Position numbers and translations under genes: made by a program. This document shows, one piece after another, positions 41,304-49,889 of a stretch of 64,000 bases of DNA (position 1 is the stretch's first letter; every line of letters begins with the position of its first letter). The notes beneath the pieces were generated by a model. The model saw only the letters and a list, made by a program, of their open reading frames with translations. It was not told the origin of the DNA and did not search any database. Source of the DNA: Neorhizobium huautlense (lineage in GTDB: Bacteria; Pseudomonadota; Alphaproteobacteria; Rhizobiales; Rhizobiaceae); NCBI RefSeq assembly GCF_030811685.1, contig NZ_JAUSRF010000004.1, forward strand, positions 124,001 to 188,000, in the 5' to 3' direction.

Positions 41304-42560
41304 ATGCTGGAACCACGCGCCTTTCTTGCCTCGCTTTTTGATGCCGCGGTTCGGGCTGCCGATCCGATCGAGGGCATTCGCACACATCTCCCGCAGAAGC
41401 CGAAAGGTCGCACCGTGGTGATCGGCGCCGGCAAGGGCGCGGCGCAGATGGCACAGGCACTGGAAACGCTGTGGCATGAACCACTGACCGGCGTCGTAGT
41501 GACCCGCTACGGTTATGGCTGCGACACGGAAAACATCGAGGTGATCGAGGCCGCGCATCCGGTGCCGGATGCCGCTGGCCTTGCCGCATCGAAACGCCTT
41601 TTCGAAACGATTGCCGATCTTACCGCAGATGATCTCGTGATCGCGCTCATCTGTGGTGGCGGGTCTGCTCTCCTGCCCTCTCCGCCGCCGGGCCTGACGC
41701 TGGAGGATGAAATCGCCGTCAACGAGGTGCTGCTCGCCTCGGGCGCACCAATCGCCGCCATGAACGTCGTGCGCAAACATCTCTCCACCATCAAGGGCGG
41801 ACGGCTTGCTGCGGCGACGCGTGCCCGTGTCGTCAGCCTGATCGTTTCCGACATTCCGGGCGACAACCCCGCCCATGTTGCATCCGGCCCCACCGTCCCG
41901 GATGAATCGACGCGCTACGACGCACTTGAGGTCATTCGCCAATATCGGCTGCATCTTCCGCAGGCAGCGCTCGACCATCTGAATTCCCGCCGGGCGGATG
42001 CACCGGTCGCCGACGATCCGGTCTTTGCCAATCATAGCCACCACATCGTCGCCTCAGCGGGCGTCTCGCTTGAAGCCGCCGCTTCGGTGGCACACGCACA
42101 GGGCATTCAGGCGGCGATCCTCTCGGATTCCATGGAGGGTGAAGCGCGCGAGGTCGCCCTCGCCCACGCCGCCATCGCTCGCGAAATCGCCGACCGCAAC
42201 CGTCCCTTTGCAAAACCGGTCGTTCTGCTTTCGGGCGGAGAAACGACGGTGACGCTTCGCAACAGGCAAGGTCGCGGCGGGCGCAATGGCGAATTCGCGC
42301 TCTCCATGGCGCTCGGCATCGATGGTTACGACATCGACGTGCTGGCCGCCGATACCGATGGTGTCGATGGCTCGGAAGACAATGCCGGCGCCTTTTGTGA
42401 CGGCACGACCATCCAGCGCCTCAAGGCGGCGGATCTGGATGCGTTGAAAATGCTCAATGGCAATGACAGCCACAGCGCATTTTCTGCCATCGACGATCTC
42501 TTCGTGACCGGCCCGACGGGCACCAATGTCAACGATTTCAGAGCAATCCTGATCCGCTGA
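41304..42560 (+). CDS. glycerate 2-kinase (MOFRL family)
   Basis: 418 residues. Converts D-glycerate to 2-phosphoglycerate. N-terminal VIGAGKGAAQMAQALE, VIALICGGGSALLPSPPPGLTLEDEIAVN, IVSDIPGDNPAHVASGPTVPD, and the C-terminal MOFRL domain SGGETTVTLRNRQGRGGRNGEFAL and DTDGVDGSEDNAGAF are all intact. ATG 41304 follows ACGGAGACCTCC. Last gene of the importer operon (86-base gap). Commonly named gckA or ttuD; I leave the symbol empty because the pathway is not fixed. Confidence 0.92.
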   Translation: MLEPRAFLASLFDAAVRAADPIEGIRTHLPQKPKGRTVVIGAGKGAAQMAQALETLWHEPLTGVVVTRYGYGCDTENIEVIEAAHPVPDAAGLAASKRLFETIADLTADDLVIALICGGGSALLPSPPPGLTLEDEIAVNEVLLASGAPIAAMNVVRKHLSTIKGGRLAAATRARVVSLIVSDIPGDNPAHVASGPTVPDESTRYDALEVIRQYRLHLPQAALDHLNSRRADAPVADDPVFANHSHHIVASAGVSLEAAASVAHAQGIQAAILSDSMEGEAREVALAHAAIAREIADRNRPFAKPVVLLSGGETTVTLRNRQGRGGRNGEFALSMALGIDGYDIDVLAADTDGVDGSEDNAGAFCDGTTIQRLKAADLDALKMLNGNDSHSAFSAIDDLFVTGPTGTNVNDFRAILIR

Positions 42561-42566
42561 TGGGTC

Positions 42567-43520
42567 TCAGGCGGATTTCGCTCTGACGGCAAACGGATCG
42601 GATCCTGCCCGCGCCATCGCCTGCGCATATTCGGCAATCAGCCGTTCGCAGAGTTCCGCAGCACCGGGCACGTCCTTCAGCGAGGCAACGCCTTGGCCGG
42701 CCGACCAGACGGTTTTCCAGGCTTTGGCCTCGTTGCCGAGATCCATGGCGCCATGGCTGACGAGATTGTCGGGATCGAGCCCGGCAGCAACAAGGCTTGG
42801 CCGCAGGAAATTGGCGGCGACGCCCGAGATTGCCGGCGTGTAGAAAATGTCGGCGGCCTTGGCATCCACCGTCATGCGCTTCTGCTCTTCGCTGATCGTC
42901 GCCTCTTTCGTCGCCAGAAAACGCGTGCCGAGATAGGCCATGTCGGCACCCATCACCCGTGCAGCCGCGATCTGCTCGCCGGTGCTCATGGCGCCGGAGA
43001 GGATGATCGTGCCATCGAAGAACGAGCGGATTTCGGGGATCAGCGCAAACGGGCTGAGCATGCCGGCATGACCACCGGCCCCGGCCGTCACGGCAATGAT
43101 GCCATCGACACCCGCTTCCGCCGCCTTTTCGGCATGGCGGCGGTTGATGACGTCGTGGAATACGAGGCCACCATAGGAATGCACCGCATTCACCACATCC
43201 GGAACCGCGCCAAGCGAGGTGATGATCAGCGGCACCTTATGCTCGACGATCTTGTAGAGATCCGCTTCAAGTCGCGGATTGGACCGGTGAACGATCAGAT
43301 TGACGCCGTAGGGTGCCGCATCCGGAACATCCGCAAGCCGCGCGTTGATTTCACCAAGCCACTCGACAAATCCATCCGTCGTGCGCTGGTTCAATGCCGG
43401 GAAAGTGCCGACCAGACCGGAGCGGCAAACCTCAACGACGAGATCCGGGCCGGAAGCCAGAAACATCGGCGCGGCAATCGCCGGCAGGCGCAGTCCTTCA
43501 AAGATTCTTGGCAGCGGCAT
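42567..43520 (-). CDS. nitronate monooxygenase-like FMN-dependent oxidoreductase
   Basis: 317-residue TIM-barrel flavoprotein of the 2-nitropropane dioxygenase family. The N-terminus PAIAAPMFLASGPDLVVEVCRSGLVGTFPALN, ITSLGAVPDVVNAVHSYGGLVFHDV, VDGIIAVTAGAGGHAGM and AYLGTRFLATKEATISEEQK are typical. The catalytic His equivalent is in GGHAGM. GGAGGAGAATAC precedes ATG 43520. Convergent with glycerate kinase after 6 bases. Substrate (nitronates or enoyl-type) not known. Confidence 0.88.
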   Translation of the reverse strand: MPLPRIFEGLRLPAIAAPMFLASGPDLVVEVCRSGLVGTFPALNQRTTDGFVEWLGEINARLADVPDAAPYGVNLIVHRSNPRLEADLYKIVEHKVPLIITSLGAVPDVVNAVHSYGGLVFHDVINRRHAEKAAEAGVDGIIAVTAGAGGHAGMLSPFALIPEIRSFFDGTIILSGAMSTGEQIAAARVMGADMAYLGTRFLATKEATISEEQKRMTVDAKAADIFYTPAISGVAANFLRPSLVAAGLDPDNLVSHGAMDLGNEAKAWKTVWSAGQGVASLKDVPGAAELCERLIAEYAQAMARAGSDPFAVRAKSA

Positions 43521-43658
43521 GTATTCTCCTCCCGGTCGCATGGACCATTCTTTTCCCGCCAACCGTTATAGGGCGCTGTGCCTTAACCGCAAGCAGCCGG
43601 CGGATCACTCCGCCGGCTGCCCGAAATATCGATAGAAAGAGAGCAGTGTCGCTAACGC

Positions 43659-43877
43659 TCAGCGCCCTCGGGCGGCTGCCACCATGGTACGCAACTGGTC
43701 CTTTTGGCGGACACCCTGTCGATAGAGCTCCATGGTGATCGCCGCCAGCCGATTGACCTCTTCGGCATCATCGACATCGCCCAGATCCCGCTTCAACTCC
43801 TCGAACACCTGCTGGCATCGCAACAGGTCGCTCGAATCAAGAGGCTCCTCGCTTCGCCTCTTTTCGCTCCTGATCAT
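43659..43877 (-). CDS. small hypothetical protein
   Basis: 72 residues, hydrophilic and largely helical (MIRSEKRRSEEPLDSSDLL, then VFEELKRDLGDVDDAEEVNRLAAITMELYRQG and RTMVAAARGR). AGGAG is placed 6 bases before the ATG at 43877, which fixes the start. No recognised family; the sequence looks like a short coiled-coil or helical hairpin. Confidence 0.65.
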   Translation of the reverse strand: MIRSEKRRSEEPLDSSDLLRCQQVFEELKRDLGDVDDAEEVNRLAAITMELYRQGVRQKDQLRTMVAAARGR

Positions 43878-44280
43878 TTCAACTCCTAAAGTCATGCATA
43901 CGCATATTCGAGGCAATGAACCGGCCCGGCGGCTTTCGCTTCGGGCTCTGGTTCGGGCCGACAAGCCTGTCGGCGATTTCCTTGCTGGGGAACTTCTGTC
44001 CGATAAGGAACGTGTATCAGTCGCACATCAGGCGACAACAGGATGCAGGCACATCAACGGTGCCGGCCGTGTCTTGAACCGCCACCTCAATACGTTTGAA
44101 TTCTGTCGTTTCTGCGATTGCCTTCATCATCGTCCCACGTCTCCATCGAACGGCTCATAACGGTGGACGCGCAGCTTTGTTCCGGCCTCACGCGGATATT
44201 TTTCTAACGTTTTAGCAAATACTTACACGAAAAAGTGAGGCTGTGTTTTATTGCAAAATCGCGGACACCAAAGAGGTCAA
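43878..44280. other. 403-base intergenic stretch
   Basis: No convincing gene. A 37-codon minus-strand frame (44017-44130) is the only small candidate and has a poor ribosome site. The right part (44200-44270) is AT-rich and precedes nothing transcribed rightward. Confidence 0.5.
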
Positions 44281-45198
44281 TCAGATCAACAAACTGCCCT
44301 CGGCCACCTTCACGGCCTGCCCGCCGATGCGGGCACGACCGATCTCTCCATCCTTCACGTCAATATGCAGATTGATGTAGGAAGGCCGTCCGATCTCTAC
44401 CCCCTGCTCGACCAGAACCGGGTGATGCCCATCCGGCAGCGCATCGAAATGACGGATGGCGCCCGCCAATGCCGCGACGGCGCCGCCTGTCGCCGGATCC
44501 TCGGCAATACCCATATCGGGCGAAAACATGCGGGCGTGAAACTTTGCCTGATGATGCACGCCACCGCGACAATAGACATAAGCGGAGGCCAATGCACCCT
44601 CGACGAAGGGGGCCGCCTTTTCCCACAACGTCACATCGAATTCCATGGCCTGAACGGCGGCGATATTGCGCAGCGGCAGCATCAGAAACGGCACGCCCGC
44701 GCTCCATATGGAAGGAACGTGATTTTCGAAGGCGAGATCGCTGACCTTGACGCTCAACGCATCGGCAAGACCTTCGATATCCAGTGGCAGTTCGATCCGG
44801 CTCGGCTTGCGCGGCAGGTCGAACTCAGCGAAACCCACGGCACCCTTGCGCAGCCGCACGGCACAGCGCACCGGGCCGATCTTCTCCTCGATCATGCAGA
44901 CAAGATCGATGTCACCGGCATCCGGTCCACGCTCAAGCTCGGTCAGCGCAACGGCGCTGCCGACTGTCGGGTGGCCTGCAAAAGGCAGTTCCTTGCCCGG
45001 CGTAAAAATGCGCAGGCGCGCCGCATGTGCGGGATTGTCGGCAAGCTGCACGAAGACGGTTTCTGAGAGGTTCATCTCACTCGCAATCGCCTGCATCGCC
45101 TCATCGGACAGACTATCACCATCAAAAATCACAGCCAGCGGATTTCCCGCAAGTTTCGTGTCGGTGAATACGTCGTAGATGGCATAGCGGCGAGCCAC
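44281..45198 (-). CDS. PhzF-family isomerase/epimerase-like protein
   Basis: 305 residues with the two-domain diaminopimelate-epimerase-like fold. YAIYDVFTDTKLAGNPLAVIFDGD, EMNLSETVFVQ (acidic catalytic Glu), RIFTPGKELPFAGHPTVGSA and the C-terminal AEDPATGGAVAALAGAI are the PhzF signatures. GTG at 45198 (MARRYAIYDVF) is preferred because GAGAGG lies upstream; a longer start adds 11 Ser/Thr-rich residues. Function outside phenazine producers is unknown. Confidence 0.9.
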   Translation of the reverse strand: MARRYAIYDVFTDTKLAGNPLAVIFDGDSLSDEAMQAIASEMNLSETVFVQLADNPAHAARLRIFTPGKELPFAGHPTVGSAVALTELERGPDAGDIDLVCMIEEKIGPVRCAVRLRKGAVGFAEFDLPRKPSRIELPLDIEGLADALSVKVSDLAFENHVPSIWSAGVPFLMLPLRNIAAVQAMEFDVTLWEKAAPFVEGALASAYVYCRGGVHHQAKFHARMFSPDMGIAEDPATGGAVAALAGAIRHFDALPDGHHPVLVEQGVEIGRPSYINLHIDVKDGEIGRARIGGQAVKVAEGSLLI

Positions 45199-45268
45199 AG
45201 CGAACCTCTCTGTCGATGTCGATGCGGCCAAACTGCCCCACGGTCATTCGCGGCGCAACCCCGATTAT

Positions 45269-46003
45269 TCAATTGTCCGATCGTGTAAAAAACATGTCCA
45301 GGATGGGAAACATCATCGGGTTGTAATGATGCGCCTCGCGGTCGGCGGAGCGGATGACGACAGCGCCGTCAATCTCCTGCTCGGCATCGTGCGGCATATG
45401 GATTTCGATACGCGCAACCATCTCCGCCGCCGTCATCGAAAAGCGGTGAAACCGGAAAACCACGACGCGATTATCGGCATGGCTGGCATAAAAATGCGGA
45501 TCGGCGTCTGCCTCATCGAGATCCAGTCCGGTTTCCTCGCGCACCTCGCGCCGCATATTGCCGCTGAGGTCGAGACGGCCGTCAACGATATCGTTGAGAT
45601 CAAGCGAACCGGCGGCACAATAGACCATTCCCGGATTGGCGGTATGCGCACTCATGCGAATGGCAACGATGGCATTGTCGGACGATACCAGCACGGCAAA
45701 CCCGAACAGATGCAATGCACCTTCAGGGGTCGGCTGTTTGCGCCACCAGAGCAGCGTCGAATACGGGATGGCATGCGCCATACCACGAATGATGCCGTTA
45801 TCGAAGGCCAGTTGCCGCTGCAAAACCATCTGGCCATTGAAAAGGTGCGGATTGGCATGCGCTTCTGCCTGCCAATTTTCCTCTATGGCCACTGCGTTTT
45901 CCTGAAAAAGCGGATGCGCACCATCCTGCATGAGCAGATCGACGCCGGTGATGCGCACCGGGTTTGCAGGCGGTGGCCAGATGCCGGGGAGATTTTCCGT
46001 CAT
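45269..46003 (-). CDS. NUDIX hydrolase-like protein
   Basis: 244 residues. The NUDIX helix is REVREETGLDLDEAD near residue 153. The preceding G-x5-E segment is altered: AAGSLDLNDIVDGRLDLSGNMR has Asp for Glu and about six extra residues before REV. The N-terminal third (ANPVRITGVDLLMQDGAHPLF and onwards) is not NUDIX. Start ATG shares one base with the endonuclease-like gene stop (TAATG), so translation is coupled. Substrate not predictable. Confidence 0.82.
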   Translation of the reverse strand: MTENLPGIWPPPANPVRITGVDLLMQDGAHPLFQENAVAIEENWQAEAHANPHLFNGQMVLQRQLAFDNGIIRGMAHAIPYSTLLWWRKQPTPEGALHLFGFAVLVSSDNAIVAIRMSAHTANPGMVYCAAGSLDLNDIVDGRLDLSGNMRREVREETGLDLDEADADPHFYASHADNRVVVFRFHRFSMTAAEMVARIEIHMPHDAEQEIDGAVVIRSADREAHHYNPMMFPILDMFFTRSDN

Positions 46004-47109
46004 TACAATTCAAACTCCACGACGACGGGGCAATGATCGGATGCCTTTGGCCGATCCCAGCCGATGCGCGGATAACGCGCGACCTCCTGCCCCGGCGGAA
46101 ACACGGTGCGGAAAGGTTGTCCATTGCGGATGATATCCGGAACGGCGGACGGATTGGCCTCAGCGAGTGCCCGTGACAGCCAGATATAATCCAGCTGGCA
46201 GAGATGCTGCTCCTGCGGTCCGCGGGCATGATAAAGCGTCCAGCGGTCCATCACGTCACGACGGGTCACGACGTTTTGTGCAAATCCGTCATGGCTGAAC
46301 ACGTCGAGAGCGCTCACCTCCTCGCGCACCGGCTCGAATGTGTAACCGCTGCGGCGTGTGCCGATCACTTTCACACGCTCCTGATAATCGTTCATGTCGC
46401 CACAGATCGCGAAGTTTGCGGCATGCGCGCCATCGGCACCGAACTGCTTTTCGATGATGTGCCGAACGGCCTTTGCCTCGGCAGCGCGCACGGCCATCGT
46501 GCCAAGCCGGCCATCCCGGTTGTCGCGCGCATTGCCCATGGATTTGAAATGCACGACATAAAGCGAGAACGGTTTGCCGCCGATCTTCAGCTCCAACTCA
46601 AGACAATCGCGTTTGAAAATCTTGTCGGTGGGCTTGTTGGTCAGAGCCAGTTCGTCGTTGAACAGACCGAGATCCTGATAGGTCAGCATGGCGTGGCTGC
46701 GCACATCGACGACCTCGATTTTCTCTCCGGAACGGGTTTCCTCCCGCATCAGGACCGCGACATCGATACCGCGCCCGTCATTGCCCTCGACCAGAAACTT
46801 TTGGCGATAACCGTTGCCGACCATGCGGTAGAGATAGCCGTATTCGAAGGCTTCCAGCGCCGGCATGTTGTCGACTTCCTGCAGGCACAGAATGTCGGCA
46901 TCCGCATCGGCGATGGCGAGCGCCGACATCTGCCGCGTGTCATCCGTTTCGGCGATCAGGCGCGCCTGTTCTAGCTGCTCATATTCCTGTTTGCTGCCGA
47001 CTTCGAACAGCCGCAGGACACGGTCCTGACGCAACTGATTGCGCCAGCCTGTAAAATCGAAACGGGTCATGAGGTTTTCGATATTGAAGGTGCCGAGGCG
47101 AAGAGACAT
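46003..47109 (-). CDS. endonuclease/exonuclease/phosphatase family protein
   Basis: 368 residues of the DNase I-like fold. Metal and catalytic motifs: TFNIENL (Asn), LCLQEVDN (Glu), FKSMGNA with VVHF (His), FAICGDMNDYQ (Asp, Asn), QLDYIWLS (Asp) and KASDHCPVVVEF (Asp-His). No signal peptide, so cytoplasmic. It overlaps the downstream NUDIX gene as TAATG, suggesting two enzymes acting on phosphodiester or nucleotide substrates. DNA versus phosphatase activity cannot be decided. Confidence 0.88.
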   Translation of the reverse strand: MSLRLGTFNIENLMTRFDFTGWRNQLRQDRVLRLFEVGSKQEYEQLEQARLIAETDDTRQMSALAIADADADILCLQEVDNMPALEAFEYGYLYRMVGNGYRQKFLVEGNDGRGIDVAVLMREETRSGEKIEVVDVRSHAMLTYQDLGLFNDELALTNKPTDKIFKRDCLELELKIGGKPFSLYVVHFKSMGNARDNRDGRLGTMAVRAAEAKAVRHIIEKQFGADGAHAANFAICGDMNDYQERVKVIGTRRSGYTFEPVREEVSALDVFSHDGFAQNVVTRRDVMDRWTLYHARGPQEQHLCQLDYIWLSRALAEANPSAVPDIIRNGQPFRTVFPPGQEVARYPRIGWDRPKASDHCPVVVEFEL

Positions 47110-47167
47110 GCATCATTTCCCTATTGCGACCGGCACCTTAGCCACCCGAATTGTGGCTGGCTACCTC

Positions 47168-48196
47168 TCAAAGCCTCCAGGCCGAGCGGATGACGATCGA
47201 AACCCGGTCACCCACCTGCACCGGCTGGCGACTGAAGGCGCGCAGGTTCTGCTCATCCCCCAACGCCAGTTTAAGGGCGTAACGCTCGCCTTCGAACAGA
47301 ACCGAGGTGACCGTCGCCGCCATGCCTTCACCGGCGATCTCGACATCCTGTGGCCGCACGAGAATATCGGCGCAATCCTGACCGTCCGTATGTGAAAGCG
47401 ATTGCTGCAGCATGTCCCAGTCAAGCAGCCTGTTCTCAAGCAACGCCGCCGGCCATTTGAGAATGGCGCCCTGCCCCACTAGTCCGCCAACCAGCCGGCC
47501 TTCCGGCCGTGCATAGATTTCCTGCGGGCTCGCCACCTGCAAAAGCCTGCCTTCCGACATGACCGCGACATCCGTCGCCAGCGCCATGGCTTCCGCCTGA
47601 TCGTGGGTGACATAGATCATCGTCGCACCTGACCGCGCGTGAAACTCGCGAAAAGTCTCTTCCATCTCCTGACGCAGATGACGGTCGAGATTGGCGAGCG
47701 GTTCGTCGAGCAGCACCACATCCGGCTCGGTGACGAGGCAACGGGCAAGCGCCACGCGCTGCCGCTGACCACCGGAAAGATCGGCCGGGCGACGGTCGGC
47801 ATAAGCCTCAAGGCGCACGGCGTTGAGCGCTTCCCTGATCTTCTGTTCGCGCTTCTGGCCGGAAATGCCACGCACTTTCAGCGGATAACCGACATTATCG
47901 GCGACGCTCATATGCGGCCAGAGCGCATAGGATTGAAACACCATCGCCATGTTGCGATGTTCCGGCGCCACCATGTCCGAAGCGTCGGCAAGGACGCGGT
48001 CGCCCAGCAGGATGGAACCATCGGTCGGCTGTTCGAAGCCGGCGATCATGCGCAGAACCGTGGTCTTGCCGCAGCCGGATGGGCCCAGCAGCGCCAGAAA
48101 GCCGCCGTCGCGCACTTCCAGCGACACGTCGTTGACGGCCGGACGACCACCGGCTTCGAATGCCTTGGACAGGCGGTTGAGGATCAGCTTCGCCAC
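47168..48196 (-). CDS. Fbp-type ABC transporter ATP-binding protein
   Basis: 342 residues. Walker A GPSGCGKTT, signature LSGGQRQR, Walker B VVLLDEPLANLD and His in YVTHDQAEAM, then a C-terminal TOBE-type regulatory domain from about 245 (LVGGLVGQGAILKWPA; ILVRPQDVEIA). Overlaps the permease gene by 13 bases. Third gene of the importer operon 50870-47168. Confidence 0.92.
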   Translation of the reverse strand: MAKLILNRLSKAFEAGGRPAVNDVSLEVRDGGFLALLGPSGCGKTTVLRMIAGFEQPTDGSILLGDRVLADASDMVAPEHRNMAMVFQSYALWPHMSVADNVGYPLKVRGISGQKREQKIREALNAVRLEAYADRRPADLSGGQRQRVALARCLVTEPDVVLLDEPLANLDRHLRQEMEETFREFHARSGATMIYVTHDQAEAMALATDVAVMSEGRLLQVASPQEIYARPEGRLVGGLVGQGAILKWPAALLENRLLDWDMLQQSLSHTDGQDCADILVRPQDVEIAGEGMAATVTSVLFEGERYALKLALGDEQNLRAFSRQPVQVGDRVSIVIRSAWRL

Positions 48197-49878
48197 GGTA
48201 CAACACCTTTCGGCAGTCTCTTCGCCATCAGTTCCAGCACCAGCATCATCGCGATCACCATGATGACCACGAGGACGGAGAGTGCTGCCGCGAGGTTGAA
48301 ACTGCCGCTATCATCGAGATTGTAGATCGCCACGCCAAGCGTCTGCGTGCCGGCCGACCACAGGATGGCCGAAACGGTGAGCTCGTTGCAGGCAATGAGG
48401 AAAACGAGAATGACCGACGCACCCGCTGCCGGCGCCACCAGTGGCACGACGATATCGATCAGGCGGCGCCCGAAGCCTGCGCCGGAAAGCCGGGCGGCCT
48501 CCTCCAGTGACGGATCGAGCTGGCGGAACGCGCTCACCACCGGCTTCAGGCTGACCGCGAAGAAGCTGGAGAAATAGGCGACCAGAATGATCCAGATCGT
48601 GCCGTAGATGGAAATGCCGATGATCGGGATCGGCGCGGCAAAAACGAGGATCAGCGCCACGGCGAGAACAATGCCGGGAAGCGCATAAGGAATTTCAGCC
48701 AAGGCCGAGACAACCGGTGCAACTCGGCTTTTCGAGCGCACGAGATAATAGCCGGTCAGCACCGTCACCACGAGGAGACCGATTGCCGTCGTCAACGACA
48801 GCGTCACGGAGTTGAAAAAGGCCGTGCGCGTAATCGTCTGTTTGAACAGGACCTCGCGATAGGCATCCAGCGTTGCCGTTGCCGGTGTCAGCGGCACGCC
48901 ATAGGCGGGTGCGAGCGAGCTTGCGATCAGTGCCGTCAGTGGCATGACCAGCGTGATGAAAATCGCCAGCCACAGAACCAGTTCGCCGAGCAGACGCCAG
49001 TTGCCGAGACGGAACATTGCCACCTGCCCCGACAGGCCAATGACGCGGTAGTCGCGACCGCGCAAAACCCGATCCTCGACCGTCAGACCGATGACCGAGA
49101 GGATGGCGATCAGGCCGGAAAGCAGCGAGACATCAGCAAAGGTGTTTGGTCCAAAGGCAGCGAATTTGGAATAGATGAGGGTTGGCAACGTGTAGATGGA
49201 TGCAGGGATTCCGAGGATGGCGGGAATGCCAAAGTTGCCGACGCAGGAGACGAAGGCAATCGCCGCACCGGCCACGAAACCGGGCAATGACAGCGGCAGA
49301 ATGATATCCTTCAACACCTGCCAGGACGAGGCGCCGGACAGCCGTGCGGCCTCGACCCCATCACGTGGCAAGGCCAGAAGACCGGCGCGCAGTGACAAAA
49401 AGACTAGCGGTGCATTCTGCACGCCATACAGAAGCGCAATGCCACCGATGGAATAAAGCGGTTGCGGTGACCCCAAAGGCGGCGCCAGACCGATTGCCTT
49501 CAGAAGCGCGCTCGACGGGCCGGTCATGCCGATCCACGACAGCGCCGTCACCTGTGGCGGGATCATCGTCGGCAGCATGAAAAGGAAACCGAGTGCCGTC
49601 TTGCCCCGCACGTTAAACAGTGTCAGCAACAGCGCGAAACCGCCGCCGAGAATGACGGCCGCGATCATGCCGAGGAAGGATGTGGTCAGCGTGTCATAGA
49701 CCGCCTGCCAGACGGCAGGATCGGTTAGAAGCGCGCGCGCACCGCCATCGAAAAGCGATGAAAAGCCGGTCATGGCGAGCCGTCCGAGCGGCAATACGCT
49801 CAGGAAAAAGATCACCACGATAACAAAGGAAAACAGCCAGCGGGGCTGGCTGTTTCCTCGATTTTGAGATCGGAACAT
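48184..49878 (-). CDS. Fbp-type ABC transporter permease (fused double unit)
   Basis: 564 residues with about twelve membrane helices in two homologous halves. EAA loops: EAARLSGASSWQVLKDIILPLSLPG (first half) and EEAARLSGAGFGRRLIDIVVPLVAP (second half). This tandem arrangement is typical of FbpB/AfuB and of phosphonate or thiamine permeases. Starts MFRSQNRGNSQ, 11 bases past the binding-protein gene. Confidence 0.92.
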   Translation of the reverse strand: MFRSQNRGNSQPRWLFSFVIVVIFFLSVLPLGRLAMTGFSSLFDGGARALLTDPAVWQAVYDTLTTSFLGMIAAVILGGGFALLLTLFNVRGKTALGFLFMLPTMIPPQVTALSWIGMTGPSSALLKAIGLAPPLGSPQPLYSIGGIALLYGVQNAPLVFLSLRAGLLALPRDGVEAARLSGASSWQVLKDIILPLSLPGFVAGAAIAFVSCVGNFGIPAILGIPASIYTLPTLIYSKFAAFGPNTFADVSLLSGLIAILSVIGLTVEDRVLRGRDYRVIGLSGQVAMFRLGNWRLLGELVLWLAIFITLVMPLTALIASSLAPAYGVPLTPATATLDAYREVLFKQTITRTAFFNSVTLSLTTAIGLLVVTVLTGYYLVRSKSRVAPVVSALAEIPYALPGIVLAVALILVFAAPIPIIGISIYGTIWIILVAYFSSFFAVSLKPVVSAFRQLDPSLEEAARLSGAGFGRRLIDIVVPLVAPAAGASVILVFLIACNELTVSAILWSAGTQTLGVAIYNLDDSGSFNLAAALSVLVVIMVIAMMLVLELMAKRLPKGVVPWRS

Positions 49879-49889
49879 CAGGCTTTATA

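Noticed and set aside
44017-44130. 37-codon minus-strand frame in the intergenic stretch
   Set aside because: Weak ribosome site, no family and no coding signature strong enough to report as a gene.
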